From positions 2,914,001-2,978,000 of the forward strand of contig CAWKDN010000001.1 of assembly GCA_963848415.1 (NCBI GenBank): a stretch of 64,000 bases of DNA, read 5' to 3'. The notes beneath the pieces are model-generated. The model saw nothing but the letters and a program-made list of their open reading frames with translations, had not been told where the DNA came from and ran no database searches. The position numbers and the translations under genes were made by a program. The first letter of the stretch is position 1; every line of letters starts with the position of its first letter. Below are positions 43,484 to 53,284 of the stretch, piece after piece. Origin of the DNA: CAVQBC01 sp963848415. GTDB taxonomy: Bacteria > Actinomycetota > Thermoleophilia > Solirubrobacterales > Solirubrobacteraceae.

Positions 43484-44482
43484 TCAGCCACCGAGGCGGG
43501 TGACGGTCCCGCCCTGCGCGTCGACGACCCAAGCGGCGCCCTGGCCGACCGCGATCGCCGCCGGGAAGCCGCCGAGCCGCGCCACGCGGCTGACGGCCCG
43601 CGTCCGCGGGTCGATCCGCACGACGGTCCCGGCCGCCGTGTCGAGGACGAGCACGCCGTCGCGGGCGACCGCGAGCGCGCCCGGCGCCCCGCCCACCTTG
43701 ATCGGCGAGCCCTGAGGTCGCCCGTCGGATGCCGACAGGCGGGTGACCGTGCCGTCGCCACGGTTGGCGACCCACACCGAGCCCAGTCCGACGGCCACGT
43801 CCTGGGGATCGCGGCCGGTCCCGATCGCGCGCCCCACCACGACGTTCTCGCGCGGGTCCACGCGCGCGACCGAGCCGTCGCCCGAGTTGACCACCCACAC
43901 CCAGTTGTTGCCGACCGCGACCGCGGTCGGGAAGCGCCCGGTGCTGATCGCCGGCCCGAGCACGCGGTTGGACACCGAGTCGATGCGGGTGACCGTGCCG
44001 GCCGCCCCGTTGGTCACCCAGGCCGCGTCCGGGCCCACCGCGACGTCGACGGCGTCGGCCCCGACCGCGATCTGGCGGCCGAGGTCGCCGGGGATCAGCG
44101 GGTTCAGGCGGGTGACGGTCGCGTCTGCGGCGTTGGCGGTCCACACCGAGCCGGTGCCGACCGCGACCCGCAGCGGCGCGTCACCCGTCGGCCGGCCCAC
44201 CGGCCGTTCGGAGAGCGCGTCCTCCTCGAGGCTGAGGATGCGGTTCTCGCGCCCGCTCGCGACCCACACGGTCGATCCGCTGACCGCGACGTCGGCCGGC
44301 AGCCGGCCCACCCGCACCGTCTCGCGCGCGACCGTGGCGGGAGCGTCGTCGCCACCCGAGCGGACCAGCAGCACGATGAGCGCTGGGGCGATCAGCAGCA
44401 CGGCGAGCCCGAGCGCGATGGCCGCCAGCAGCAGCGGGGAGCGCCCGCCCAAGCTTCCCGTCGGGGCCGAGCCGGCTTCCAT
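43484..44482 (-). CDS. Membrane-anchored seven-bladed beta-propeller (first copy)
   Basis: 332 residues from ATG 44482. Short cytoplasmic N-terminus (MEAGSAPTGSLGGRS), one membrane helix (LLLAAIALGLAVLLIAPALI), then seven blades of the form VWVANRGDGTVTRL, each preceded by a VAVG or IAVG strand. The start overlaps the stop of the protease-like gene by one base (TGATG). Extracytoplasmic, presumably a binding scaffold. No catalytic motif is visible. Confidence 0.87.
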   Translation of the reverse strand: MEAGSAPTGSLGGRSPLLLAAIALGLAVLLIAPALIVLLVRSGGDDAPATVARETVRVGRLPADVAVSGSTVWVASGRENRILSLEEDALSERPVGRPTGDAPLRVAVGTGSVWTANAADATVTRLNPLIPGDLGRQIAVGADAVDVAVGPDAAWVTNGAAGTVTRIDSVSNRVLGPAISTGRFPTAVAVGNNWVWVVNSGDGSVARVDPRENVVVGRAIGTGRDPQDVAVGLGSVWVANRGDGTVTRLSASDGRPQGSPIKVGGAPGALAVARDGVLVLDTAAGTVVRIDPRTRAVSRVARLGGFPAAIAVGQGAAWVVDAQGGTVTRLGG

Positions 44483-45366
44483 CAGCCCGCCGGCTCCTGG
44501 ATCCCGGGGAGCCGGGTCGGCGCGACGGCCGGGTTCAGCCGGGCATCGGCGACCTTGAAGCCGGGGAAGGCCGCGGCCGCAAAGGTGTTGTACTTGGGCG
44601 CGCAGCGGTAGCGATCGCGCCAGCCGACGTACACCGTGCTCTTGCCCGGCCGCAGCTCGCCCAGACGGGTGCGGATGACCCGTCCGGGCACGACGAGCCC
44701 CTGTCCCGCCGCGTTGGCGACCGTCATGCCGACCAGCCGCCCGCGCGCGTCGAGCACGGGCCCGCCGTTGCTGGAGGACACGACCGCGCCGTCGAGCGGG
44801 ACCGCCTCCAGCGGCGAGAGCAGCGGGTGCAGCCGGGACGTCCCGGACGGCCCGGCGGTGCTGCTCGGGATGGTGATCAGCGCCTGCGGGCCCTCGGGCA
44901 GGTCTGGGTCCCAGCGCCGGCCGATCGACGTCAGCACGCCGGTCGGGTCGCCGTCCTCGACCGGGATGGCGTTCAGGCCGGGCATCCGGGGCTGCGCCTC
45001 GATCAGCGCGAGGTCGTCGCACGGCGCGCGGGCCACGAGCCGGCCGTGCAGCACGCCGACGTCCGTGCCCAGCTTGATCGACTTCGCGCCCCACAGGGTG
45101 TGCGCCGCGGTCAGCACGAGCCCGCGGCGCCCGTCGATGACCATGCCCGAGGTGAAGCTCGGCGTCTGGCCGACCTGGGCGGCGACCGAGACCGTGGAGC
45201 GGTTCAGCCACGCCTCGCCGCGCCCGGCGGGCGCGGTCTGCGCTGCCGCGCCGGTGGCGAGGAAGCCTTGCGCGACGAGGCCGGCGATGACGGCGCAAAT
45301 CGCTGCCGAGGTGCTGCGCGCTCCTCCCTGAGTTCTCAACTTCCGCGTCCTCTCGAAGACAGCCAT
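44482..45366 (-). CDS. Secreted trypsin-fold protein lacking the catalytic serine
   Basis: ~294 residues from ATG 45366 (MAVFERTRKLRTQGG). Signal sequence with core ICAVIAGLVAQGFLATGAAA, then a chymotrypsin-like S1C/DegP-type domain. The His site LVLTAAHTLWG and Asp site CDDLALIEAQ are present. The serine motif GNSGGP is replaced by SSNGGP (within VVSSSNGGPVLDARGR), so the nucleophile is Asn. Proteolysis is therefore unlikely; a binding or scaffold role is more plausible. A C-terminal ~50 residues contain a lone Cys (RYRCAPKYNTF). First gene of the operon, divergent from uvrA. The upstream start at 45426 would add 20 residues before the signal. Confidence 0.85.
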   Translation of the reverse strand: MAVFERTRKLRTQGGARSTSAAICAVIAGLVAQGFLATGAAAQTAPAGRGEAWLNRSTVSVAAQVGQTPSFTSGMVIDGRRGLVLTAAHTLWGAKSIKLGTDVGVLHGRLVARAPCDDLALIEAQPRMPGLNAIPVEDGDPTGVLTSIGRRWDPDLPEGPQALITIPSSTAGPSGTSRLHPLLSPLEAVPLDGAVVSSSNGGPVLDARGRLVGMTVANAAGQGLVVPGRVIRTRLGELRPGKSTVYVGWRDRYRCAPKYNTFAAAAFPGFKVADARLNPAVAPTRLPGIQEPAG

Positions 45367-45519
45367 GTCGTCGGCGCGGGAAGCCCCGCCTGCGTCATCG
45401 TATTCGGAGCGGACCCCGGCTGCCAAGGCCTGTCAGAGATCGAACCAGAATCCGGCACGTCGGCCGGCCGATCGAGCCCGCGCGCCCGCTTAAGCGCGCA
45501 GAAGCGCCCACGTTGCGAG

Positions 45520-45539
45520 AAGCGAACGGACGTTCGCTT
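45520..45539. promoter_or_regulatory. LexA (SOS) box of uvrA
   Basis: AAGCGAAC-GGAC-GTTCGCTT: perfect 8-bp arms around four bases, containing the actinobacterial SOS consensus CGAAC-N4-GTTCG. It overlaps the likely -35 region of uvrA. TAGAAT at 45559-45564 serves as -10 and AGGGAGG at 45566-45572 as the ribosome binding site. LexA bound here would repress uvrA until DNA damage. Confidence 0.88.
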
Positions 45540-45576
45540 CAAGCGTCCGCCGCGTCCGTAGAATCAGGGAGGTCTT

Positions 45577-48513
<2,937 letters not shown>

Positions 48514-48528
48514 GGCGTCCTGGCCGGC

Positions 48529-49446
48529 GTGGCGCCCGCGGGGCGATGGACGGCCCGGCTCCCGCTGCGGGGCCCCGGCGGCGAGCCGGTCAACCTCGCC
48601 CGCACGCTGCTCTCCCACGGCTGCGCGGAGCTGCCGCCCGCGACGGTCGCCCCGGACGGCCGGCGGATCGAGACCGCCCTGCTCGTCGAGGGCGCGCCGG
48701 TGGACGTCACGGTGGTCGCCGACGGCGACGACGCGCAGGTGAAGGCGCACGGCGCCGCGCCGCGGAAGGCGGTGCTGGCGGTCGTCGGCGCGATGCTGCG
48801 GCTCGACCTCGACCTGACGGCGTTCTACGCGCGCGCGGCCGACGATCCGGATCTGGCGTGGGCAGTGCCCGGCGGCGCGGGGCGGATGCTGCGCAGCCCG
48901 ACCGTCTTCGAGGACCTCGTCAAGACGCTGTGCACCACCAACTGCACGTGGTCGGCCACGGTGCGGATGGTCAGCGCGCTGGTCGAGCACCTCGGCGAGC
49001 CGGCGCCGTCGGGTCGCCGCGCGTTCCCGACCGCCGCGGCGATGTCGGCGGCGGGCGAGGCCTTCTACACCGACACGGCGCGGGCTGGCTACCGCGGCGC
49101 CTACCTGCAGGCGATCGCGACGGAGGTGGCCGCCGGCCGGCTCGACCTCGAGGCGCTGGCCGATCCCGAGCTGCCCGAGCCCGAGCTCACCGAGGCACTA
49201 CTCGCGCTGCCCGGCATCGGCCCGTACGCCACGGCGCACATGCTGCTCGTCCTCGGGCGCAGCTCGGGCCTCGTGCTCGACGCCTGGACGCGGCCGACCT
49301 ACGCGCGGCTCGTCGGCCGCAAGCGGGTGGCCGACCGGACGATCGAGCGCCGCTTCCGCCGCTACGGAGCGCACGCCGGGCTCGCGTTCTGGCTCCTGCT
49401 GACGCGGGACTGGGTGCCCGGCGCCGAGCCTCCCGTTCCCGGTTGA
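48529..49446 (+). CDS. HhH-GPD DNA glycosylase (AlkA/OGG-like)
   Basis: 305 residues. The N-terminal ~110 residues form the beta-rich AlkA/OGG-type domain. TVFEDLVKTLCTTNCTWSAT then LLALPGIGPYATAHMLLVLG (helix-hairpin-helix near residue 225) and the catalytic Asp in LVLDAWTRPTYARLVG place it in the HhH-GPD superfamily. It lacks the Fe-S cysteines of EndoIII/MutY. It should excise alkylated or oxidised bases. GTG start 15 bp after uvrA, so probably co-transcribed with it and perhaps SOS-induced. The lysine of bifunctional OGG enzymes is not evident. Confidence 0.85.
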   Translation: MAPAGRWTARLPLRGPGGEPVNLARTLLSHGCAELPPATVAPDGRRIETALLVEGAPVDVTVVADGDDAQVKAHGAAPRKAVLAVVGAMLRLDLDLTAFYARAADDPDLAWAVPGGAGRMLRSPTVFEDLVKTLCTTNCTWSATVRMVSALVEHLGEPAPSGRRAFPTAAAMSAAGEAFYTDTARAGYRGAYLQAIATEVAAGRLDLEALADPELPEPELTEALLALPGIGPYATAHMLLVLGRSSGLVLDAWTRPTYARLVGRKRVADRTIERRFRRYGAHAGLAFWLLLTRDWVPGAEPPVPG

Positions 49447-49472
49447 CCGCGTGTCCGGCGCTGGCCTAATAT
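49443..49472 (+). promoter_or_regulatory. Sigma-70-type promoter of the osmoprotectant operon
   Basis: TTGACC (49443-49448), 18-bp spacer, TAATAT (49467-49472): unusually close to consensus and strikingly AT-rich for this genome. The -35 overlaps the stop codon of the glycosylase gene. Expected start of transcription is near 49479, leaving a ~70-base leader. Confidence 0.75.
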
Positions 49473-49525
49473 ATCTCGCTGGACCGGAGCGCCACCGCGC
49501 TGCGGAAGGCCGGACGAGGATGCGG

Positions 49526-49555
49526 ATGACGGAGCTATCGGTGGCCGGAACGTGA
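49526..49555 (+). CDS. Nine-codon leader ORF overlapping the ABC ATPase start
   Basis: ATG 49526 to TGA 49555 encodes MTELSVAGT, with GAGGA six bases upstream. Its stop overlaps the GTG of the next gene (GTGA), the same coupling used between the downstream genes. It may set translation of the operon by termination-reinitiation. The size is too small for codon statistics, so it remains a candidate. Confidence 0.4.
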   Translation: MTELSVAGT

Positions 49556-50586
49556 CCGGGTCACGACCCACGGCGGACGGCGGTTCCCATGCTGCTCCGA
49601 TCGCGTTCCACGACGTCACGAAGCGCTACGCGGGCCGCGAGGCGAATCCCGCGATCAAGCATCTCTCGCTCGAGGTCCCGGCCGGCGAGATCTGCGTGCT
49701 GATCGGCCCGTCGGGCAGCGGCAAGACGACGGCCATGAAGATGGTCAACCGCCTGATCGACATCACCGAGGGCAACATCTCCATCGGCGGGCGCAGCGTC
49801 CGCGAGATGGAGCTGACCGAGCTGCGGCGCGGGATCGGCTACGTCTTCCAGCAGATCGGCCTGTTCCCGCACTTGAGCGTCGAGGACAACATCGCCACGG
49901 TCCCGAAACTGCTCGGCTGGGACAAGAAGCGCATCCGCGCGCGCGTCGCCGAGCTGCTCGAGCTGGTCGGCCTGGAGGCCGGCGACGCGCGCCGCTATCC
50001 CTCGCAGTTCTCCGGCGGCCAGCGCCAGCGGATCGGCGTCGCGCGCGCGATGGCCGCCGATCCGCCGCTGATGCTGATGGACGAGCCGTTCGGCGCGATC
50101 GACCCGATCACCCGCGAGCGCCTGCAGGCCGACTTCCTGCGCCTGCACCGCGAGGTGCGCAAGACGATCATCTTCGTCACCCACGACATCGACGAGGCGA
50201 TCAAGATGGGCGACCGCGTGGCGATCCTGCGCGAGGGCGAGCTCGTCCAGTACGACTCGCCGGACGAGATCCTCGCTCACCCGGCCGACGAGTTCATCGC
50301 CGACTTCGTCGGCGCCGACCGCGGCCTCAAGCGCCTCGGCCTGCGGCGCCTGGCCGACATCGACCTCGAGCCGGCCGGCGCCGACGGGCCGACGGTCAAG
50401 GACTCGATGTCGCTGCGCGACGCCCTCTCGATGATGGTCACCCAGCGCGTGACGGGCCTCGAGGTGGCCGGCGAGGACGGCGAGCCGCGCGGCAGCGTCA
50501 CGCTAGAGACACTGACCCAGTTCATGGACACGGGCGAGAGCGGGCCGGCCGCCCAGCGGTCCGTCCAGGCCGAGCAGCGGCCGTGA
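49552..50586 (+). CDS. opuCA: Glycine betaine/choline-type ABC importer ATPase
   Basis: 344 residues. Walker A IGPSGSGKTTAMKMVNRLID, Q-loop YVFQQIGLFPHLSVEDNIAT, signature FSGGQRQRIGVARAMA, Walker B LMLMDEPFGAIDPITRERL. The C-terminal ~90 residues retain one CBS-like domain (VKDSMSLRDALSMMVTQ), which in OpuA-type importers senses ionic strength or c-di-AMP. GTG start inside the leader ORF stop. First of four genes in the order ATPase-permease-permease-binding protein, as in OpuC. Confidence 0.94.
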   Translation: MTGSRPTADGGSHAAPIAFHDVTKRYAGREANPAIKHLSLEVPAGEICVLIGPSGSGKTTAMKMVNRLIDITEGNISIGGRSVREMELTELRRGIGYVFQQIGLFPHLSVEDNIATVPKLLGWDKKRIRARVAELLELVGLEAGDARRYPSQFSGGQRQRIGVARAMAADPPLMLMDEPFGAIDPITRERLQADFLRLHREVRKTIIFVTHDIDEAIKMGDRVAILREGELVQYDSPDEILAHPADEFIADFVGADRGLKRLGLRRLADIDLEPAGADGPTVKDSMSLRDALSMMVTQRVTGLEVAGEDGEPRGSVTLETLTQFMDTGESGPAAQRSVQAEQRP

Positions 50587-51311
50587 CCGGCGCCCCCGTC
50601 CTGGCCCAGGCCGGCCCGGTCGTCCCGCAGTTCGAGCAGGGCTCGGCCTGCGTGCGCGAGAACCGCCAGTTCTGCTGGGACTGGTTCACGGAGAACTTCG
50701 ACAGCGTGTTCGCCGATCGCATCGTCCAGCACATCGAGCTGACGGCGATCGCGGTCTCGATCGGCTTCGTGATCGCCTTCGCGGCGGCCCTGGTCGCCTA
50801 CCGCTGGTCGTGGTTCGACACACCGGCGGCGATCTTCTTCGCCTTCCTCTACACGATCCCGAGCCTGGCCTTCTTCCAGCTGATGGTCCCGATCACCGGG
50901 CTCACGTGGACGAGCGCGGAGATCGCGCTGGTCTCCTACACGCTGCTGATCCTGTTCCGCAACACGCTCACCGGGCTGCGCGAGGTCCCGCCCGACGCGC
51001 TGGAGGCGGCGCAGGCGATGGGCCTCACCCGCCGCCAGACGCTGCTGCGCATCGAGCTCCCGCTCGCGCTGCCGGCGATCATCGCCGGCGTCCGGATCGC
51101 GGTGGTGACGATCATCAGCCTCGCGACCGTCGCGGCGTTCATCGGCGTCGGCGGGCTCGGCCAGCCGATCTTCAACGCCATCCAGGACGGCTTCAAGACC
51201 CAGTTCATCGCCGCCGGCGTGCTCGCCGTGCTGCTGGCGCTGCTGGCCGACGGGCTGCTCGTCCTGCTGCAGCGGCTGCTGACCCCGTGGGCGCGGGCGA
51301 AGGCGGGCTGA
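50583..51311 (+). CDS. opuCB: Glycine betaine/choline-type ABC importer permease 1
   Basis: 242 residues with five to six membrane helices and the EAA-type loop ALEAAQAMGLTRRQTLLRIE near residue 140, followed by PALIIAGVRIA-like LPAIIAGVRIAVVTII. An unusual N-terminal ~35 residues (FEQGSACVRENRQFCWDWF) with two cysteines probably face outside before the first helix. The GTG overlaps the ATPase stop by 4 bp. Confidence 0.93.
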   Translation: MTGAPVLAQAGPVVPQFEQGSACVRENRQFCWDWFTENFDSVFADRIVQHIELTAIAVSIGFVIAFAAALVAYRWSWFDTPAAIFFAFLYTIPSLAFFQLMVPITGLTWTSAEIALVSYTLLILFRNTLTGLREVPPDALEAAQAMGLTRRQTLLRIELPLALPAIIAGVRIAVVTIISLATVAAFIGVGGLGQPIFNAIQDGFKTQFIAAGVLAVLLALLADGLLVLLQRLLTPWARAKAG

Positions 51312-51312
51312 G

Positions 51313-52002
51313 ATGAACGCCTTCCTGGACGCGTTCACCTTCATGGCCGACAACGCGTCGCTGATGCTCGAGAAGACGTGGGAGCACCTGGTGCTCTCCT
51401 TCGCCGCGATCGCCGTCGCGCTCCTCGTCGCGATCCCGCTCGGCGTCGTGCTCGGCCACCTGCACAAGGGGTCGTTCGTCGCCATCAACGTCTCGAACCT
51501 CGGGCGCGCGCTGCCCAGCCTGGCGATCATCTCGATCGGCCTCGGGCTGCTGGGCATCGGCTTCGTCAACGTGATGGTCGCGCTCGTCATCCTCGCGGGC
51601 CCGCCGATGCTGACCAACGCGTTCGTGGCGGTCGACCGGGTCGACCCCGACGCGGTGGAGGCGGCGCGCGGAGCCGGGATGAGCGGCGCCCAGATCCTGT
51701 GGAAGGTCGAGATCCCGCTCGCGGTACCGCTGATGTTCGCCGGCATCCGCACGGCAGCGGTCTACGTGATCGCGACGGCGACGCTGGCCGCGCTGGCCGG
51801 CGGCGGCGGGCTCGGCGACATCATCGTCAACCAGCCGACCTACGGGACGGCCGGGGTCATCGCCGGCTCGATCGCGGTCACGGTGCTCGCCTTCGCGGGC
51901 GAGGCCGCGTTCGCCGTACTGCAACGGGCGATGACCCCGAAGGCGCTGCGGCGCCGGACGACTGCGGCCGAGCTCGTCGAGCCGGCCATCGAGGGTGTGT
52001 GA
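51313..52002 (+). CDS. opuCD: Glycine betaine/choline-type ABC importer permease 2
   Basis: 229 residues, about six membrane helices. The coupling loop AVEAARGAGMSGAQILWKVE is near residue 115 and the family stretch ALPSLAIISIGLGLLGIG (here RALPSLAIISIG) near 68. Begins one base after permease 1. The pair forms the substrate channel; both belong to the OpuCB/CD and YehW/Y group. Confidence 0.93.
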   Translation: MNAFLDAFTFMADNASLMLEKTWEHLVLSFAAIAVALLVAIPLGVVLGHLHKGSFVAINVSNLGRALPSLAIISIGLGLLGIGFVNVMVALVILAGPPMLTNAFVAVDRVDPDAVEAARGAGMSGAQILWKVEIPLAVPLMFAGIRTAAVYVIATATLAALAGGGGLGDIIVNQPTYGTAGVIAGSIAVTVLAFAGEAAFAVLQRAMTPKALRRRTTAAELVEPAIEGV

Positions 52003-52025
52003 ACACGAAAGGAGACATCTCCACC

Positions 52026-52976
52026 ATGAAGCGATTCCTGCAGCTCCTCAGCGGGCTGATGCTGGTGCTCGCGCTCGGCGTCTTCGCCGCGGCGTGCGGC
52101 GGCGATGACGAGGAGAGCTCGTCCTCGTCCTCGAGCGAGGCCGCGGCCAAGCCCGGCGAGGGCAAGCCGCCGATCACGATCGGCACCAAGGACTTCACCG
52201 AGGAGTTCGTCCTCGGCGAGCTCTACGCCCAGGCGCTGCGTGCCCAGGGCTACACCGTCAACCTCAAGAAGAACATCGGCGCCACCGAGATCATCGACAA
52301 GGCGCTGACCAGTGGGCAGATCGACGGCTATCCCGAGTACCTCGGCGTGACGCTCGCGGTCGTGGCCGGGGACGACAAGCCGGCGACCTCGGAGGACGAC
52401 ACCTACAACAAGGCCAAGGCCTTCTACGCGGACCGCGGGCAGACGATCAGCGAGCGCACGCCGTTCTTCGACGTCGACGCGATCGCGGTGACCAAGGCCT
52501 TCGCCGAGGAGAACCAGCTCAAGACGGTCGCCGACCTCAAGAACCTCGACAGCTTCACCGTCGGGGCGCGGCCGGAGTTCAAGAGCCGCCAGCAGGGCCT
52601 GAAGGGCATGCAGGACGTCTACGGCCTGGACAACGCCAAGTTCAAGCAGCTCGCGCTCGGCGTGCAGTACCAGGCGCTCGACTCCGGTGACGTCGACAGC
52701 GCGAACGTGTTCTCGACCGACGCCCAGCTCGCCAGCGGCAAGTACACCGTGCTCGAGGACCCCGAGGGCGTCTTCGGCTACCAGAACGTCGCGTTCGTGA
52801 TCGACGACAAGAAGCTCGCCGAGCTCGGCGGGCAGCAGTTCATGGACGTCATCAACAAGACCAACGCGCTGCTGACCACCGACGCCATGATCGCCATGAA
52901 CAAGGCCGTGGCGCTCGACAAGCAGGACGAGGCGGCCGTGGCCAAGCAGTTCCTGACGGCCAACAAGCAGCTGTAG
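52026..52976 (+). CDS. opuCC: Osmoprotectant-binding lipoprotein
   Basis: 316 residues from ATG 52026. Lipobox AAAC (Cys24), a Ser-rich linker, then an OpuAC-type binding fold: TIGTKDFTEEFVLGELYAQA near residue 55, NIGATEIIDKALTSGQIDGY near 85 and PEYLGVTL. This class binds betaine, choline or carnitine in an aromatic cage; the exact ligand cannot be read here. Shine-Dalgarno AAAGGAGA precedes the ATG, which is 23 bp after permease 2. Ends just before a UUCG-capped terminator. Confidence 0.93.
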   Translation: MKRFLQLLSGLMLVLALGVFAAACGGDDEESSSSSSSEAAAKPGEGKPPITIGTKDFTEEFVLGELYAQALRAQGYTVNLKKNIGATEIIDKALTSGQIDGYPEYLGVTLAVVAGDDKPATSEDDTYNKAKAFYADRGQTISERTPFFDVDAIAVTKAFAEENQLKTVADLKNLDSFTVGARPEFKSRQQGLKGMQDVYGLDNAKFKQLALGVQYQALDSGDVDSANVFSTDAQLASGKYTVLEDPEGVFGYQNVAFVIDDKKLAELGGQQFMDVINKTNALLTTDAMIAMNKAVALDKQDEAAVAKQFLTANKQL

Positions 52977-52988
52977 CGCGGTTCGCGG

Positions 52989-53012
52989 GCGGGCGTCCTT
53001 CGGGGCGCCCGC
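52989..53012 (+). terminator. UUCG-capped terminator of the osmoprotectant operon
   Basis: GCGGGCGTCC-TTCG-GGGCGCCCGC: a 10-bp stem (one G-T pair) closed by the very stable TTCG tetraloop, 12 bases after the stop. No T-run follows. Confidence 0.7.
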
Positions 53013-53018
53013 TCGGGC

Positions 53019-53260
53019 CCGGCGAACCCCGCCAGTAAGGGGACGGGTTCGGGTTGGTGCGGCGCTCGCCCGGCGGCGGGCGTCGCACCAACCGGCATAA
53101 GCTCAGCATCGACGCCCGACGGCTCGCGATGCTGAAGAAACGCCGGTCAGAGCGGCACCAACTCAGCATCGGCAGCGAGAGCGGCGGAATGCTGGAGAAA
53201 AGCCGCCTCGCGAACCGCCGTCACTCCCTCCCGGTCCACCCTCGATGCGGGGTTCGCCGG
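53019..53260. repeat. 242-bp hairpin-rich element with perfect 14-bp terminal inverted repeats
   Basis: CCGGCGAACCCCGC at 53019-53032 and its exact reverse complement at 53247-53260 enclose four internal dyads. These are CGAACCC/GGGTTCG (53023-53051); a 19-bp stem with two G-T pairs and loop CGGC (53052-53093); and two tandem two-stem units. The units have outer stems ACCGGC/GCCGGT (53091-53147) and GCGGC/GCCGC (53152-53206), each with an inner CAGCAT/ATGCTG stem. The units repeat with a 60-bp period. No coding frame. It lies between convergent genes. It looks like a non-autonomous mobile (MITE/REP-type) element or a structured RNA. The rest of 52977-53284 is only the terminator and spacer. 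Confidence 0.65.
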
Positions 53261-53284
53261 CAGCGACCCAGCCCGCCGGCGACG

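Noticed and set aside
45428..45470. TTCGAT-type stretch on the - strand resembling a tRNA T-loop
   Set aside because: No pairing T-stem, acceptor stem or anticodon arm can be built around it.
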